DNA of 64,000 bases from Tretioscincus oriximinensis (Eukaryota; Chordata; Lepidosauria; Squamata; Gymnophthalmidae). A program made the position numbers and the translations under genes. The stretch lies in NCBI GenBank assembly GCA_022410635.1, contig JAJVDF010000239.1:597953-661952 (forward strand), in the 5' to 3' direction. Below the pieces are notes generated by a model that had not been told where the DNA came from, made no database searches, and saw only the letters and a list, made by a program, of their open reading frames with translations. Below are positions 9,849 through 20,751 of the stretch, one piece after another; within the stretch, counting starts at the first letter, position 1; each line of letters begins with the position of its first letter.

Positions 9849-10787
9849 TCCCTGTTGTTGCAAGAGAACTGCATATATGCAGACTCCAGCAGGAAGGCAA
9901 AATTCAATGGCAAGGCCACTCCTTAAAGTATGCTTCTAAANTGCAGCAGAAACTAGTTCCAGGTGTGGAAAACTCCAATATAGATATTTTAAACTTCATC
10001 CAGAGATGGATGAAGATGGATCAGAGATCCACATGCAGATGTCTTAGTCTGGAACACATCTTAGTCTGTCCCTGAGATGGGTGTCATCACATCTTAGATT
10101 CTTTCAGGGTTATGCATTGCTACAAAACAGCCACACTGTCTTCATATCCATAAACTATTGTTCCTATGTGTCACCCACTGTTTAAACCTGAGGCTTGTTG
10201 TGTTGTGCTGATAGAAGTTCTAATATGACCACGATGCCAGCAAAAGATATTTTGGCAAACTCCTATTTAATAGTATTTTTTGAATGCGCAAAGGATTCCA
10301 GGCAGATTTAAGAACACAAATCATTCAGCTTCATTCATTCCAACAGCATCAGAATGCCATTAAATCTAGGCCTTCATCCCTGGTTGGTTGTACCCAGAAT
10401 AAATGGGGATGGTAGAAGTAACCTCCTTTCTCTGAAAGTAAGTGTGTGACCAGGGCCTAGGTCCATTGTACATTCTGCCCATTGGTAACAGGCCAAATNC
10501 TTCTGCAGACGGACATCCCCTTTGAGCTCCGTCTCCTGGGTGAAACATAGTTCTCTTGTGGCTCCATCTTTTGTCTGCTTGGCTGATGCGTTTCCATGGA
10601 TACACACCATGGATGGACTTGCTGCTGGGGTGGAAACGGAGATAGAACTTTGCTCTCTAATAATGGAGTCTGATGGAGAAAGAATTAAAATGTATAACCA
10701 AGGAATCAAAAAAGTTTGGAATGAACAGGTGTGGGAGACAATACTGTGCAAAAGACTGTCTGAGTAAGAACGAGGTGGCATCTGTTC
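9849..10787. other. Intergenic DNA, unrecognised
   Basis: No supported gene or recurring repeat in about 940 bp. Confidence 0.45.
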
Positions 10788-10908
10788 AGTCAATTTTAGT
10801 GAGAAAAAATTCCTAAAATGGTTCGTAAAGTGAGCCGAACGGCAGGAACTTGCTATATATACCCATTTTATACATCCATTTTAGGTGACTTTTTCTCACC
10901 AAAATTGC
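10788..10908. repeat. Imperfect foldback repeat (121 bp)
   Basis: CAATTTTAGTGAGAAAAA at the left pairs with TTTTTCTCACCAAAATTG at the right, and CCTAAAATGG with CCATTTTAGG further in. The arms are about 32 bp at close to 90% identity. No second copy was seen in the window. It could be a small MITE. Confidence 0.7.
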
Positions 10909-11039
10909 CAGAGAAGAGAAGATGTCATTTCACTCTTATTCAGGCTNCATTAACTGTATTGTATATTAGTAAAGTCCAGCAAGGCTAACTCGCCTATTTC
11001 TCTGAAATAGTATATCAGTAAATTATTCTGTGTTGTAAA

Positions 11040-11170
11040 AAAAGAACAGGAGGAAGAAAAAGAAGAGGAAAAAGAAGAAGAAGAGAAGGAGGAAGAAGAG
11101 GAAGATGGAAGAAGACGAAGGAGAAAGAGGAGGCAGATGAAGAAGGAGGAGGAAGAAGAGGAGGTGGAGG
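11040..11170 (+). repeat. GAA/GGA-rich purine tract
   Basis: About 130 bp of almost pure purines (GAAGAAGAGGA units). Its minus strand encodes only low-complexity Leu/Pro/Ser artefacts. No adjoining SINE body was recognised. Confidence 0.9.
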
Positions 11171-11533
11171 TTGTGGTATTTTACAATCTGGCATGTGAAC
11201 ATGGGATTGGTTCAATTTAAAAACTGTGATGAACATTCCACAGCCACAGAGCAATTATGACAATTAGACTTAGACGCTTAAGAAACAATAAAATGTGTTT
11301 TATAAGTTTAGTTTAGGTTGACTAGCCTGATAACTAAGAGACATATATCTGAATGTAAAAATACTGCCTGCATGAAAAACTACGGAACGTTATGGCATGN
11401 TATAGATGTTATGCCTTATTCTTGTTTCTGACAGAAAGTAAAGATGTGTCACAAGGTGTAACATGCTTCTGGCACCTCTGCTAACCAAAATCATCATCAT
11501 ATATACAGTACATAAAACACGATATACCTAAAT

Positions 11534-11640
11534 ATTTATTTATTTATTTACTTTTTCTATACTGCCCTATACTCGAAGATCTCAGAGCAGAATAATAAAA
11601 ACCAAATTAACGGTTGGGTTTTCTCAACTCATAAGGATTC
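11534..11640 (-). mobile_element. L2-type LINE, extreme 3' end
   Basis: TATTTATTTATTTACTTTTTC, then TATACTGCCCTATACTCGAAG. This is the 3' terminus seen in the L2-type copies at 27060 and 44813, in reverse orientation. Confidence 0.7.
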
Positions 11641-11689
11641 AAAGTGATTTATTTTTTAAGTGTTCTTTGCAACAAATACCTTGGTCCTC

Positions 11690-11835
11690 TCTCTCCTGAG
11701 CTACATCTCGGAATAGGAGCTTGCTGTCTACATGCTAGGGCAGACTAGCTAGTGTACTATGTACTGGCATGTGGGTGGCCAAGCTCTGTACTGAGATAGA
11801 ACCCAGAATAAGACTCGGTAGGGACAGGGCCCTTG
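11690..11835. mobile_element. Foldback element P1, diverged copy
   Basis: GGAATAGGAGCTTGCTGTCTACATGC, GGCATGTGGGTGGCCAAGCTC and CCCAGAATAAGACTCGGTAG match the P1 element at 1301-1576 and the copy at 63822-63965. Confidence 0.6.
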
Positions 11836-11849
11836 TNAGGTAGATGAGG

Positions 11850-11948
11850 CTGAGAGAGATCCAAAAAGTTGTGATTAGCCCAAGATCACCCAGCTGGCTT
11901 CATGCAGAACTGAACAGGGAGACAATCGATCCCGCCACAAGACCAAAC
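11850..11948 (+). mobile_element. SINE S2-like fragment
   Basis: GTGATTAGCCCAAGATCACCCAGCTGGCTTCATG and AATCGATCCCGCC resemble the middle of the tRNA-derived SINE S2 at 31322 and 32430. It is truncated by the foldback element at 11950. Confidence 0.5.
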
Positions 11949-11949
11949 T

Positions 11950-12147
11950 TAGGCTGACCAGATGACCCCTTTTGGGGAGGGTTTGAAAACCGGGTTTTGG
12001 GGTGCTTCCCAGGTTTTGCTGAGGAAAGATTTTTTAAAAAAATATTTTTTTCGATTTTTTTTAAAGTTTTTTTTCCTCAGCAAAAACTGGGAAGCACCCC
12101 AAAACCAGGTTTTCAAACCCCCCAAAAGATGTCATCTGGTCAGCCTA
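11950..12147. mobile_element. Foldback MITE, family F1 (198 bp)
   Basis: Ends TAGGCTGACCAGATGACC / GTCATCTGGTCAGCCTA. The arms (about 85 bp each) pair almost throughout, through GGTTTTGGGGTGCTTCCCAG and its complement, with an AT-rich loop. Two further copies lie at 33638 and 34307. No clear target duplication here. Confidence 0.88.
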
Positions 12148-12429
12148 ACTGGCTCTCAAAAGTTTAAGTTGAAATTTATTCAGAGGCATAATTTGATAAC
12201 GCAAAATACTACGTGAACTAGTATTCTGATATAGTATATGCAGGATAGCAGATAGTCTACAGCAGTTCACAAGAAAGATAAAAATGCCGCAAACATTGGG
12301 ATAAGTTCCATAAGAAACTAACATCAAAACAAGGCCCAATGTCTAGACTTTAAACCTGGAATTCTTCCCCCACCCATCTCCAATTCACTGAGGATGCAGG
12401 CACATAAAGTTTTCCAACCACATACTTAG

Positions 12430-12925
12430 TGACGTCCCGATTGTTTGGGCAAACATGCAAATGGAGCTTTCGAAATGCATCACAATGCATGAGGAAAAAA
12501 TGTGCGAGCTCCTGGAATTTCCTGGAAAGTCTGATTCTTTCAGACTTTTTTGTGATATTGCAAGTATTCCAGTCCTTAAGCCTTTGTGTACCCCTTGGTT
12601 AATGGGAGAAGGCAGGATCTCACAAGAATATGCCAGCATAAGACAATGCAGAATCACATATTGAGCATTCTCANAATTTACTTCCTGGTTATTTGGTGCA
12701 GAATCACATACTGAGCATGCTCAGGGTTTACTTCCTGGTTAGTCAACTCTTTTGTTCCATGTGCATTTAAAGGTTTTCTAACTGNTTGAGAGAGAATGAA
12801 AGTTACAGTATGCTGAGGCATGCGATTGGATTACTTCTGAACTTAACACTATTGTGTTTTTTTAACACATTGTGTTGAGGGGGCTTAAGAATAAAACTGC
12901 TTTAGAGCCGGCTGACTGTTCACTG
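12430..12925 (+). mobile_element. LTR-like element, family C, with a 50-bp tandem repeat
   Basis: Shared with 45955-46330: CGAAATGCATCACAATGCAT, CTTTTGTGT..CTTGGTTAA-type block, AATGGGAGAA, then a 50-bp unit present twice (12648-12697 and 12698-12747: GCAGAATCACATACTGAGCA...). AGAATAAAACTGC near 12890 could be a poly(A) signal. Enhancer-like direct repeats plus a poly(A) signal suggest a retroviral solo LTR, but I could not fix the ends or a target duplication. Confidence 0.5.
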
Positions 12926-15559
12926 CAGGGATATCGAACAGGCCAGTCTCACTCTTAAAATGTCAACATAAAGAGTAAAAAGTGGATCAGTCCAAATGGT
13001 TTTCATGGACTGCTCCAAACAGGTAAATACATAATTCCTCCCCCAGCCTCTTTCCTTGTGATGGTTGGAAGCAAATGGTTTTCTCCTCTGCGACAAAGTT
13101 TTAGGCAATCCAGGACTATAAGAAGATTATGGGCCTCTATCGGGCTGAAGAGCCAGACAAAGCTACTGAGAGATTCTAGATTGTTTGCTCTCAGCCCTTC
13201 GCAAACATGCACAATATTGAGAGGTTTCTATAGTTTGATTCCCCATTGGATTTAAATATCATGTTTGAAGGCTTTTTTGTTGTTGCTATTGTAAATTCTT
13301 ACCAAACTGCCCATCTGTCCTACATAAGCAATGCATTAACTGCGAAGGCCTTTGTGTGGTTGTACAACCTGCTGTCAGTGTGTGGGCAGGTTTGGGGCAC
13401 ACAAATAGCTATCAGGCTGAAGTCAAACTTGTAATTAGAGACCTTCAGTCCTTATTGAGATTGTCCTGTGATTCAAGAGCCCACACCCAAAAATCACTTT
13501 CCCTTGTCCTAACTCTCCTGCCTATCAGTTTTAAGGCGTGCCCCTGGTCTTAGGAATAATTCACCATTGCAATACAGAAATATTTGGAAATAGATATGTG
13601 AGCCACCCTGTAATGTTTTAATTATGGGTATAATTCCTTATATAAGCAAGAATTGCTTTTTTCCCTTTTTTCTTTTGCTTTGTGGTTGTTCAGGGAAGTT
13701 TTGTAGACTGACGGTGTAATCACACAGATGCATCCTTGATGCCCCTTTGTATACCTAACCCCCCAAACGTAAGCATTCAAACACTAAAAATAAAATCCTG
13801 CCTTACGTTGTGGTGAACTGACAATTTTCTCCAATACAGAACAGCAACAAAAACGTGACAATCATTTGTTGCTGCTAGCCTGGATCGCTAGATTGGAAAT
13901 TTGTTCATTGGCCTATTCCTTTTAGCATGTCTACTTGTTGCCTAAAAAATGTCCAGACGTGTTATATTGCCATCGACCTGTCAACATTTTGACAAAGCTA
14001 CAAATAGCTCCAATGTTATCTTTACACAGTCCTTCGTTATCTTTTACTTAGCAAGTTGCGGGAGATGAAGCATTCGGCAGGCATTCTTCCAACACTGTGC
14101 TGAATTGAACTCCCAGAACACACAGATATAGCAACTAAAAGGGCTTTGCTGGGATGAGCTTCCAGCATTTCATAGTCTGATGCAAGGTTTCCAAATCATC
14201 AGCCAGCTATTGGACACAGCTGAGGTGTCCTTGCTTTTGGTATGCGAAAGAATCCCCCAAACACAGCTAATGCTAGTCTGGTTGGTTTTTTAGCAATACT
14301 GAGGCTGCNTTCTCATGAGGGTTAGAAATGGGAGCAAAACCTGTGTGGCTTTGTGCTGGGCGCATGCAGTTCCCCTGAAATCCAGAGAGGCTCCACTTTT
14401 GTGATGTGTTGTTTGCAACACCGCTCCTCGCTGGAATGGAGTTTGCCCTCAGAACCGACACAGTTCTTCAGAGTTAGGGCTAATTGTGCTCTGGCTACGG
14501 TTTGCCCATAGCGGGAGTTTTTTGCATGAATGCTGCCACTGTCAATCTGGTCTTCTCTGCACAGAACAACCAATGGGCATCGGTGGAAGGTCCTGGGGTG
14601 AGGTTGCAGAGCACATCTGCTGTGTTGTCAAATCTCGTATTTTGGGGGGTGTTGTTGTGCATATATCAATAAATATATTTCCAATAAATTTTTTTCTTAT
14701 GCACAAACATGGGGCAGCTTTAAAAAGTGGGGCGAAGCAAAGTGCGGGAAGAAGAATGGGGAATGGGAGGAAGAGAGGGTTGTAGGGCACTGGAAGAGGA
14801 GCAGGCACAGGAAGAAGAGCAAGGAAGAGGACCAGGACACACCTACTCAGCTCCGAAAATGGAGTATCCAAACAAATGCGGACAGTAATTTGAAAGGCCA
14901 GCACGATTGGTGTGAGAATGATGAAACACAACTGGGAACGGAATAAAAAGGTGAGGTGGAAATGTATTTGCATTGTAGATGCCAAAACTGCTTCTTTCAC
15001 ACCGTGAGAACTCACCCTGATTGTCAGGTTAACATCAGCTGTATCCTTTTACATATAAAAAGCCAAGAAAACCGATAGCTGGCTGGTGATCTCTAAACTT
15101 TGGTCTAGTGGCCCATATCATAAGGAAATGCTTGTGATATGTATCTTGTCTGCCTGGCTGCTGATACTGCAGTGGGCCGCCATCTTGAAAATATCCACTA
15201 CTAGGACCGTATTTTGGGTATATGATGCCCCTGGGAAGAAATTGTTTTGACGCCCCTTCTCCTTCCCAGCAAGAAATCTCTTTTTAAAGCAAATTTTGGG
15301 TTTTGCCAGAACCTACTTGTGGTTCTGCTGTGAATTAAAATAAAAATATATTTTTTAAAATGTATATATTTTAAAATATATTATTTTTTGTGCAGGGAGG
15401 GTGCCTTTAAGTTGCCAGCACCTCCTAGGGATGCTGCTGTGAATTTGTTTTGGAAAGATTTTTTTTTAAAAAAAATATTTTTACTGTGGAGAGTATGCTG
15501 TCTCCCCCGGTTCTGCTGCCCTGGGCTGCAGCATGGTTTGTCCTCCTCCTAAATCCGGG
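12926..15559. other. Intergenic DNA, unrecognised
   Basis: No gene or clear repeat. 14690-14830 is purine-rich. 15330-15400 is AT-rich (runs of TATATTTTAAAATATA). Short ORFs do not resemble known proteins. Confidence 0.45.
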
Positions 15560-15567
15560 TCTGTCCA

Positions 15568-16150
15568 TAGGGTTGCCATATTCTGGCAACCCAACACCGG
15601 GACGGGGGTGGGGTGGGGTGCACGTGCATGCACGTGCGCACGTGCGCATGCGCACATACGGACGCTTGTAAGGAGACAGGCAAAACCTCTTCTGCCTGTC
15701 TCACCACAAGGGTCCGTGTGTGCGCACGCGCGCACGCGCGTACTTGCTCCTTTGCTGTAGGCGGGATTTTGCCCTGCTCTAGCAAGCGGGCTGCCAACTC
15801 GCAGCAGCGGAGCAAAAACGCTTGTGTTTGTGACAGGAGGGCAGCTCTGCGTTTGTGCTCTACTGGAGGCGAGTTGGCTTTGCCTGAGAGCAGGGCGAAA
15901 CCCCGCCTCCAGCCAAGGAGCAGNGACGGCGCACTCCGAGGGTCCTCCCAGGACCCCGGAAAGCGTTGCGCGTGCTGCAGCCGTCAGATCTGATGGCTGC
16001 TTTTCCTTTAAAATCCCGCCTTTTTACATTCCCTGACGCAGCATCGGGGAATGTAAAAAGTCGGGATTTTGCCTTGAAACCCGGAGGGGACTATATTTTA
16101 GTCCCCAAAACCGGGTTTGTCCCGGTTTACCGGGACGTACGGCAACCCTA
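15568..16150 (+). mobile_element. Non-autonomous hAT transposon, family H1 (583 bp), TSD TCTGTCCA
   Basis: Terminal inverted repeats TAGGGTTGCCATA / TACGGCAACCCTA. Identical 8-bp flanks TCTGTCCA at 15560-15567 and 16151-16158. The inside is GC-rich, with alternating purine/pyrimidine stretches (GTGCGCACGTGCGCATGCGC, about 15625-15655, and GCGCACGCGCGCACGCGC, about 15723-15740). A short copy of the same family is at 23245 in the opposite orientation. No transposase is encoded; ORFs here are repeat artefacts. Confidence 0.93.
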
Positions 16151-16264
16151 TCTGTCCACCACACAATATATGCTGCCTGAAAATGGTGGCCGTGCATGTG
16201 AACACTGTGGCAAAACACCTGGATCTGCCCATTACAGTATCGTGGAGACAAAGCAACAGACAGA

Positions 16265-16515
16265 AGGTCTCTGTTCTCAACTCCTTGCAAATGGCATTTA
16301 AAGGAATCCTCCTTGTTTCTCCAACCTGCAGGCAATACCTAAGCATCCATTCTAGTAGCCATTGATGCACCTGGCCTCCATGGATTTGTTTAATCCTTCC
16401 TTAAAGCTTTCTGGAATGGTTACTGTCATCATTTCTTCTGGAAATTGAATCCCATGGACCTTCTGGGTGAAAAACCTTTTGGTATTCCAGATTAGATCTG
16501 TATGCAGAATCCTGT
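16265..16515 (-). mobile_element. CR1-group LINE, 3' region (old)
   Basis: CAAATGGCATTTAAAGGAATCC, CATCCATTCTAGTAGCCATT, TCTTCTGGAAATTGAATCCC and TTCTGGGTGAAAAACC follow the family 3' region in reverse, with indels. Confidence 0.78.
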
Positions 16516-16954
16516 AGTTAGGAATAATTATGACTTTTATTACAGCTGCATCAGTACCATCTGTGCTAGAACAACTACTGGTGCATCTGAGAGGACGTGG
16601 CTACAAGGGAAGTGTAGACAGGGATTATGTGGGCGCATTTTGCTCACATAATTATGGATCTCATACTATCTAATCCCCTAAATGCTGGTGCTGCCTGCTA
16701 AGCCATTATAAAACAAGCAAATCTGGAATTGCTAATACAGAACTGACAAGGTATATGAAAGCACATGTAATGTAGCTGTGAGAGGCGTATTTATTTTCTG
16801 TTGAAGTTGGTTGTAGAATCCACATGGGGAGAGCAAAAGGTCAGCCCTGGTGCTGAACGCTTTTTGATTTCAATGTAATAGTAATCATCCCTAAAGAGCA
16901 CTTTGTATGCTGAAATCCCTTGTTTGAAGACTAAAAGTGATTTATATAGACAGA
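16516..16954. other. Intergenic DNA, unrecognised
   Basis: No supported feature in about 440 bp. Confidence 0.4.
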
Positions 16955-17365
16955 TCCCTGAGCCATCTCCCCGTAGGCAGAAAATACGTTTCCACTAGCA
17001 CAGAATGGGTAGAGAGGCATTGCTCCTCCGAGGGATCACTGCGGAACAGCCTAGGAGCTGTAGTCCACAGGACAGGGCCCCATGCTCAGACTACACTTCC
17101 CAGCAGGCCCTGCCACCACTAGCAATACGGGTTCATCTTACTTTCTTGGAGGTGCTGCTACTGCCAGCCCTCCTGTAGTTTCCTGTAGCTGCTGGGCACC
17201 CAAGCTTTTATAAGAAGCACACGCCACTGTGAAAAAACGGCGTAGAAAAGCAGGCAGAAATACAACTAAGAACGGTGAAACTGGAAACAGAAATTCTATC
17301 AGAAGTAGTGAATCCGGAAGCTAGTAGCTTCTTATTGTTAACAACCAATACACAGTACTGGGAAT
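16955..17365 (+). repeat. Family A dispersed repeat
   Basis: GTAGGCAGAAAATACG, CAGACTACACTTCCCAGCAG, CACCCAAGCTTTTATAAG and GCGTAGAAAAGCAGGCAG match the other copies along about 400 bp. Confidence 0.78.
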
Positions 17366-17379
17366 TATCCGACAGGAAG

Positions 17380-17620
17380 TCTTACTTCAGGAGCCTGAAA
17401 ATCTCGCACATTTTGAATGTGTTGGAGAATTATGTGATGTCACTTCCGGAGTAGGACTGGAAGTGATGTCACTCTGGGCACCATTACCAAAAGCAGAGAG
17501 TGGAAGTGACATCATTTATCATGTTACTTCCGGCCCCTGGGATGCCCTTTCCAGAAGCAGTGATGTCACTTCTGGCCCCATTGTATTTCCCATACATTGC
17601 TGTTTGAGAACCCAAGCTAC
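17380..17620 (+). repeat. Family D repeat with four CRE/ETS-like motifs
   Basis: TGATGTCACTTCCGG (17435-17449), TGATGTCACT (17464), GGAAGTGACATCA (about 17501) and TGATGTCACTTCTGG (about 17561) lie in one 140-bp stretch. Layout is shared with 33860-34290. The family is not identified and directly follows a family A copy. Confidence 0.65.
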
Positions 17621-18359
17621 ATGCGAGAGCGGAAATCTGGCAAAATGTTTGAAATTCCTGTGCAATTCCCATCCAGCCTTTCTCTCTGCTTGAATTAAGA
17701 ATGGTGGCAGACTGAAAAAAATATCCAAAAGAGAACACGAACACTCATCTCAGAGCAATCCATCCCATCGTCTTTGGCATGAATCACTGATTTGGATGAA
17801 TCTGCGGAAAGGTGAAAAGTCCAAACAATGACTGTGTAGAAATTTAAGAGACAGACTCTGAGGGCTTCTCATTCTGCCGCATGTCTACATTGGGTGGGTC
17901 TGTCTTGTTCAATTACACCCAGTGATTGCAATGATATTGCCAAGGCATTCTCACTGCCAAGACTTTGCTGAGTTATTTTACCCCAAGGAAGCCTACTGGG
18001 CAAAAAATAAACTCAAGAGTAACAAATCTCAGAGATGGGTCATCCAAGCAAGGGCAGGAGCACAAGGCTTCAGGGGCGTTTGCCATAGAAGAACCATTCG
18101 ACTCCAGCAATTAAAATGAGTTCACTGTCAAAGCAGCTTTGTAATTTTAAACCAGAAATGACTACAACATTAGTGTGAGCCAGTGTGCTGGTTGCTTAGA
18201 GTCAACCAGCTGGATTTACAGGCAATGTCTCTATGTGGATGGGTTAGGGTTCAACCCCATTCACCTTCAATGCGCCCCAAGAGGTCACGAATTATCCACT
18301 CGCTAAAAAGTTCTGTGGTCGCATAATATCCACGGCAGTTTGTGCGATTCAACAGCGGA
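17621..18359. other. Intergenic DNA with a SINE S2 head fragment near 18178-18260
   Basis: GTGAGCCAGTGTGCTGGTTGC and AGGGTTCAACCCC resemble a diverged tRNA-like SINE head. The remainder is unrecognised. Confidence 0.4.
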
Positions 18360-19310
18360 CATCTCTAAAATTTGAAAGATAGCTTTGTGGGAACATTCAG
18401 TAATGTGAACATGGCAAATCTCGTGAGACTTCGAGGCTACATGTAAAAGTTAATTGGTTCCCAGCTCTTAGAGAGTGTAGTGTCGGGGTTCTCTATTAGG
18501 AATATATTAATTGGCGTACATATTTTGATATAAAAAATGTACAAGCATTGGTCTCTAGATGCACAGACCTCATGTCTGCAAAAAGTTTGGGAAAACAGAG
18601 TGTTGCAAGAGAGCTAATCTCCCTTCCTGCCCTGAAGCAACACCCAGCTGTGCCATGTTTACCTGCACCCATTATCTCTAGGTGCACTCATTAACTCAGG
18701 AGCTTAGGTTTAATGAAATTAATCAACTGCCTGGAAGCCCTGAGGANGTTCTGGCTATCACCTCTCCAGGAGGTGANTGANCGGTCACAGGTCCTGAAAG
18801 CTGCAGGGATCAATCTTNNACNACNCANACCATACCCATATTTGGAGTTTCCTGACACAGGCTGCACCCCTTGGGAGGAGGGAGAAACGTCACACAGGTG
18901 TCACAACCTGGGGCCACCTCCGGTCCGCCCCAAACCACCCCTTCGGAACACCCAGTCTCTGACGTCTGTTTCCTTGTGCACGCCTTCTGATCTTATGTCA
19001 ATAAAACCTGTGCACAGGGATGCTCAGGAGGTTCCATAACCCACATGGGCCTCCTAGATCTTGCCTCTTGATCTAAGCTTATGGCCTCTGTGTGGGTTCT
19101 TGATGGGAGTCAGATTCTACACGTGTCCGTATCCTGATGATCTACTGCCTCTGATGTGCTGACACCTAATAACGCGGTAGCAACCCTCCGTTAGTGTAAT
19201 AAGGCAAGCACAGCAATGACCTATGAGGCTCGTCATGTGATGAGATTCAGTGTGGAAACTTGAGGTTGGTGAGGTGGGATTGTGGTGGGGAAGGGGCCTT
19301 AGTATGGGTT
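18360..19310 (+). repeat. Family B dispersed repeat split by an LTR-like insertion
   Basis: The left part (to about 18479) has GTGAACATGGCAAATCTCGTG and ACATGTAAAAGTTAATTGG. The right part (from 19194) has GGCAAGCACAGCAATGACC and GTGGAAACTTGAGGTTGGTG. Uninterrupted copies at 38435 and 40140, and reversed ones at 22385 and 42345, show the parts belong together. Confidence 0.7.
18480..19193 (+). mobile_element. Solo-LTR-like element, family E (about 714 bp), inside family B
   Basis: It starts near GTGTCGGGGTTCTC and ends near AACCCTCCGTTA. A 5-base GTGTA lies before (18475-18479) and after (19194-19198), consistent with a target duplication. Shared with 47520-48293: TATTAATTGGC, TTGATATAAAA, TTCCTGACACAGGCTGCACC, ACGTCACACAGGTGTCACAAC, GTCAATAAAACCTGTGCACAG-like poly(A) signal and CCTAATAACG. 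No coding region. An LTR is the likeliest reading, but ends are not canonical TG..CA, so a DNA element is possible. Confidence 0.6.
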
Positions 19311-20740
19311 CAAAACATGTGGCAAGGGGATCTTGTAGCACCTTAAAGGAAAAGGTAGGCAGAATGAGCAGAGTCTGAAGAAGTGCCCCTGAAGAAGCAG
19401 ACTCATCTATGAAAGTTCTTGTTAGACTGCATCCATTTAAATTTTGTGCCATAATAATGTAAAATCAATTCTTTGCCCGCATGCAGTTGCATGGAAGCAG
19501 CTGGGATTTCGAAGGGAAGCTCCTGCCATAATCTGCACTAATTTCTGGATGGGAAGTCCCTTTCCTGGGATATAATTTGAAATATGGACGAATTCAGAAA
19601 GGGCCACATAGGCAGAAGTCTCCTTTTCATTTCCCTGGCTGGTGCTTTGGGGTAGATTCATGCTGGGATTGTGGAAAAGTAAAGACCAGCATTAGAACAG
19701 TAAAGAAGTGTATTTGTCCTCATCATCCCGAATCATCCCGAGAAGCATTCACAAGCCCCACAAGCTTATTTTTGTTTTTACACTTTGAGACAGAGGATAA
19801 GATCAAACATATAGCAGGAACACAACATTCACATGGCTAACTATTCCCCAGTCCTGTATACCAAGCCTTCATTTAACAAGGTATGTTTTCATCCATTGCT
19901 AGTAAGAAGGCGGGGCAACTGAGCATGTCAGATCACCATCAGAATCCCTTCATTATCTGCTGCTGCTTGGGTAGTAGGAGAGGGGAATCAGGCTTGGTCT
20001 GACTCCGTTTTCCTGCTCTGAGACTCTCCACCTGCTGGTTGCATCCGTTTCTGCTAGGGTTGGGGCTACAGCAGACTTAACCAGGATGCTGTGTAGACCA
20101 CTCCCCCCCCTAAAGTGCACAAAGAAAAGCGATGACTAATCTCCAAATGAGATTAGTCATCAGGAACTCTTACAAACAGGTAGGTAAGTGTGACTCTTCC
20201 CTTGATTTATTACAGATCAAAATCTGATTCTGGGAGATCAGGGAAGAGATCCCATTCAACTCTCATTCCTCCCCATCACCCTGAGTTTCCAGTTCAATCA
20301 GGACCATCGCAGCCACATCTGAGTAAAAATGAAGCATATTAGTAGAATTTTGGTGAATTATTTCTAACAAACGCTTTCCGGATTTGTATGTGCTTTTGGA
20401 AGCAAAAAGTCTCCCTGTGAAAGACAAATTCTATTTATTGCTTTGTTATGGAGATGGAAAAATTAAACCCGCAAATTTTGCCCCTCACTTCTGACTCAGC
20501 AGAGGCTGAGCCAAAACGGACGTTTGCAAAGTTGGCATGACTCAGCGGTATCTACCCTAATCACGTAAGACCCCATGCTATTTTGGGAAGCATCAGCAAA
20601 AGAACCACATCCAAGGAGCTACAGAGAAAGACACTGCTTTGGGCACAGTTCAGACACTGCTTGGGATGTTCTGCCCAGCTTTGGTGCAATACTGATCATT
20701 CCAACGGGGGGGATCTTAACTTGTACCATATCAGAGCCAA
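19311..20740. other. Intergenic DNA with one perfect short hairpin
   Basis: No gene or recurring repeat. At 20131-20161, GATGACTAATCTC and GAGATTAGTCATC form a perfect 13-bp stem with a 5-base loop (CAAAT). Confidence 0.5.
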
Positions 20741-20751
20741 TGGAAGACTAA

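Noticed and set aside
15425..16301. Overlapping Cys/Ala/Arg-rich ORFs on both strands
   Set aside because: They lie inside the H1 hAT element and its alternating GC repeats.
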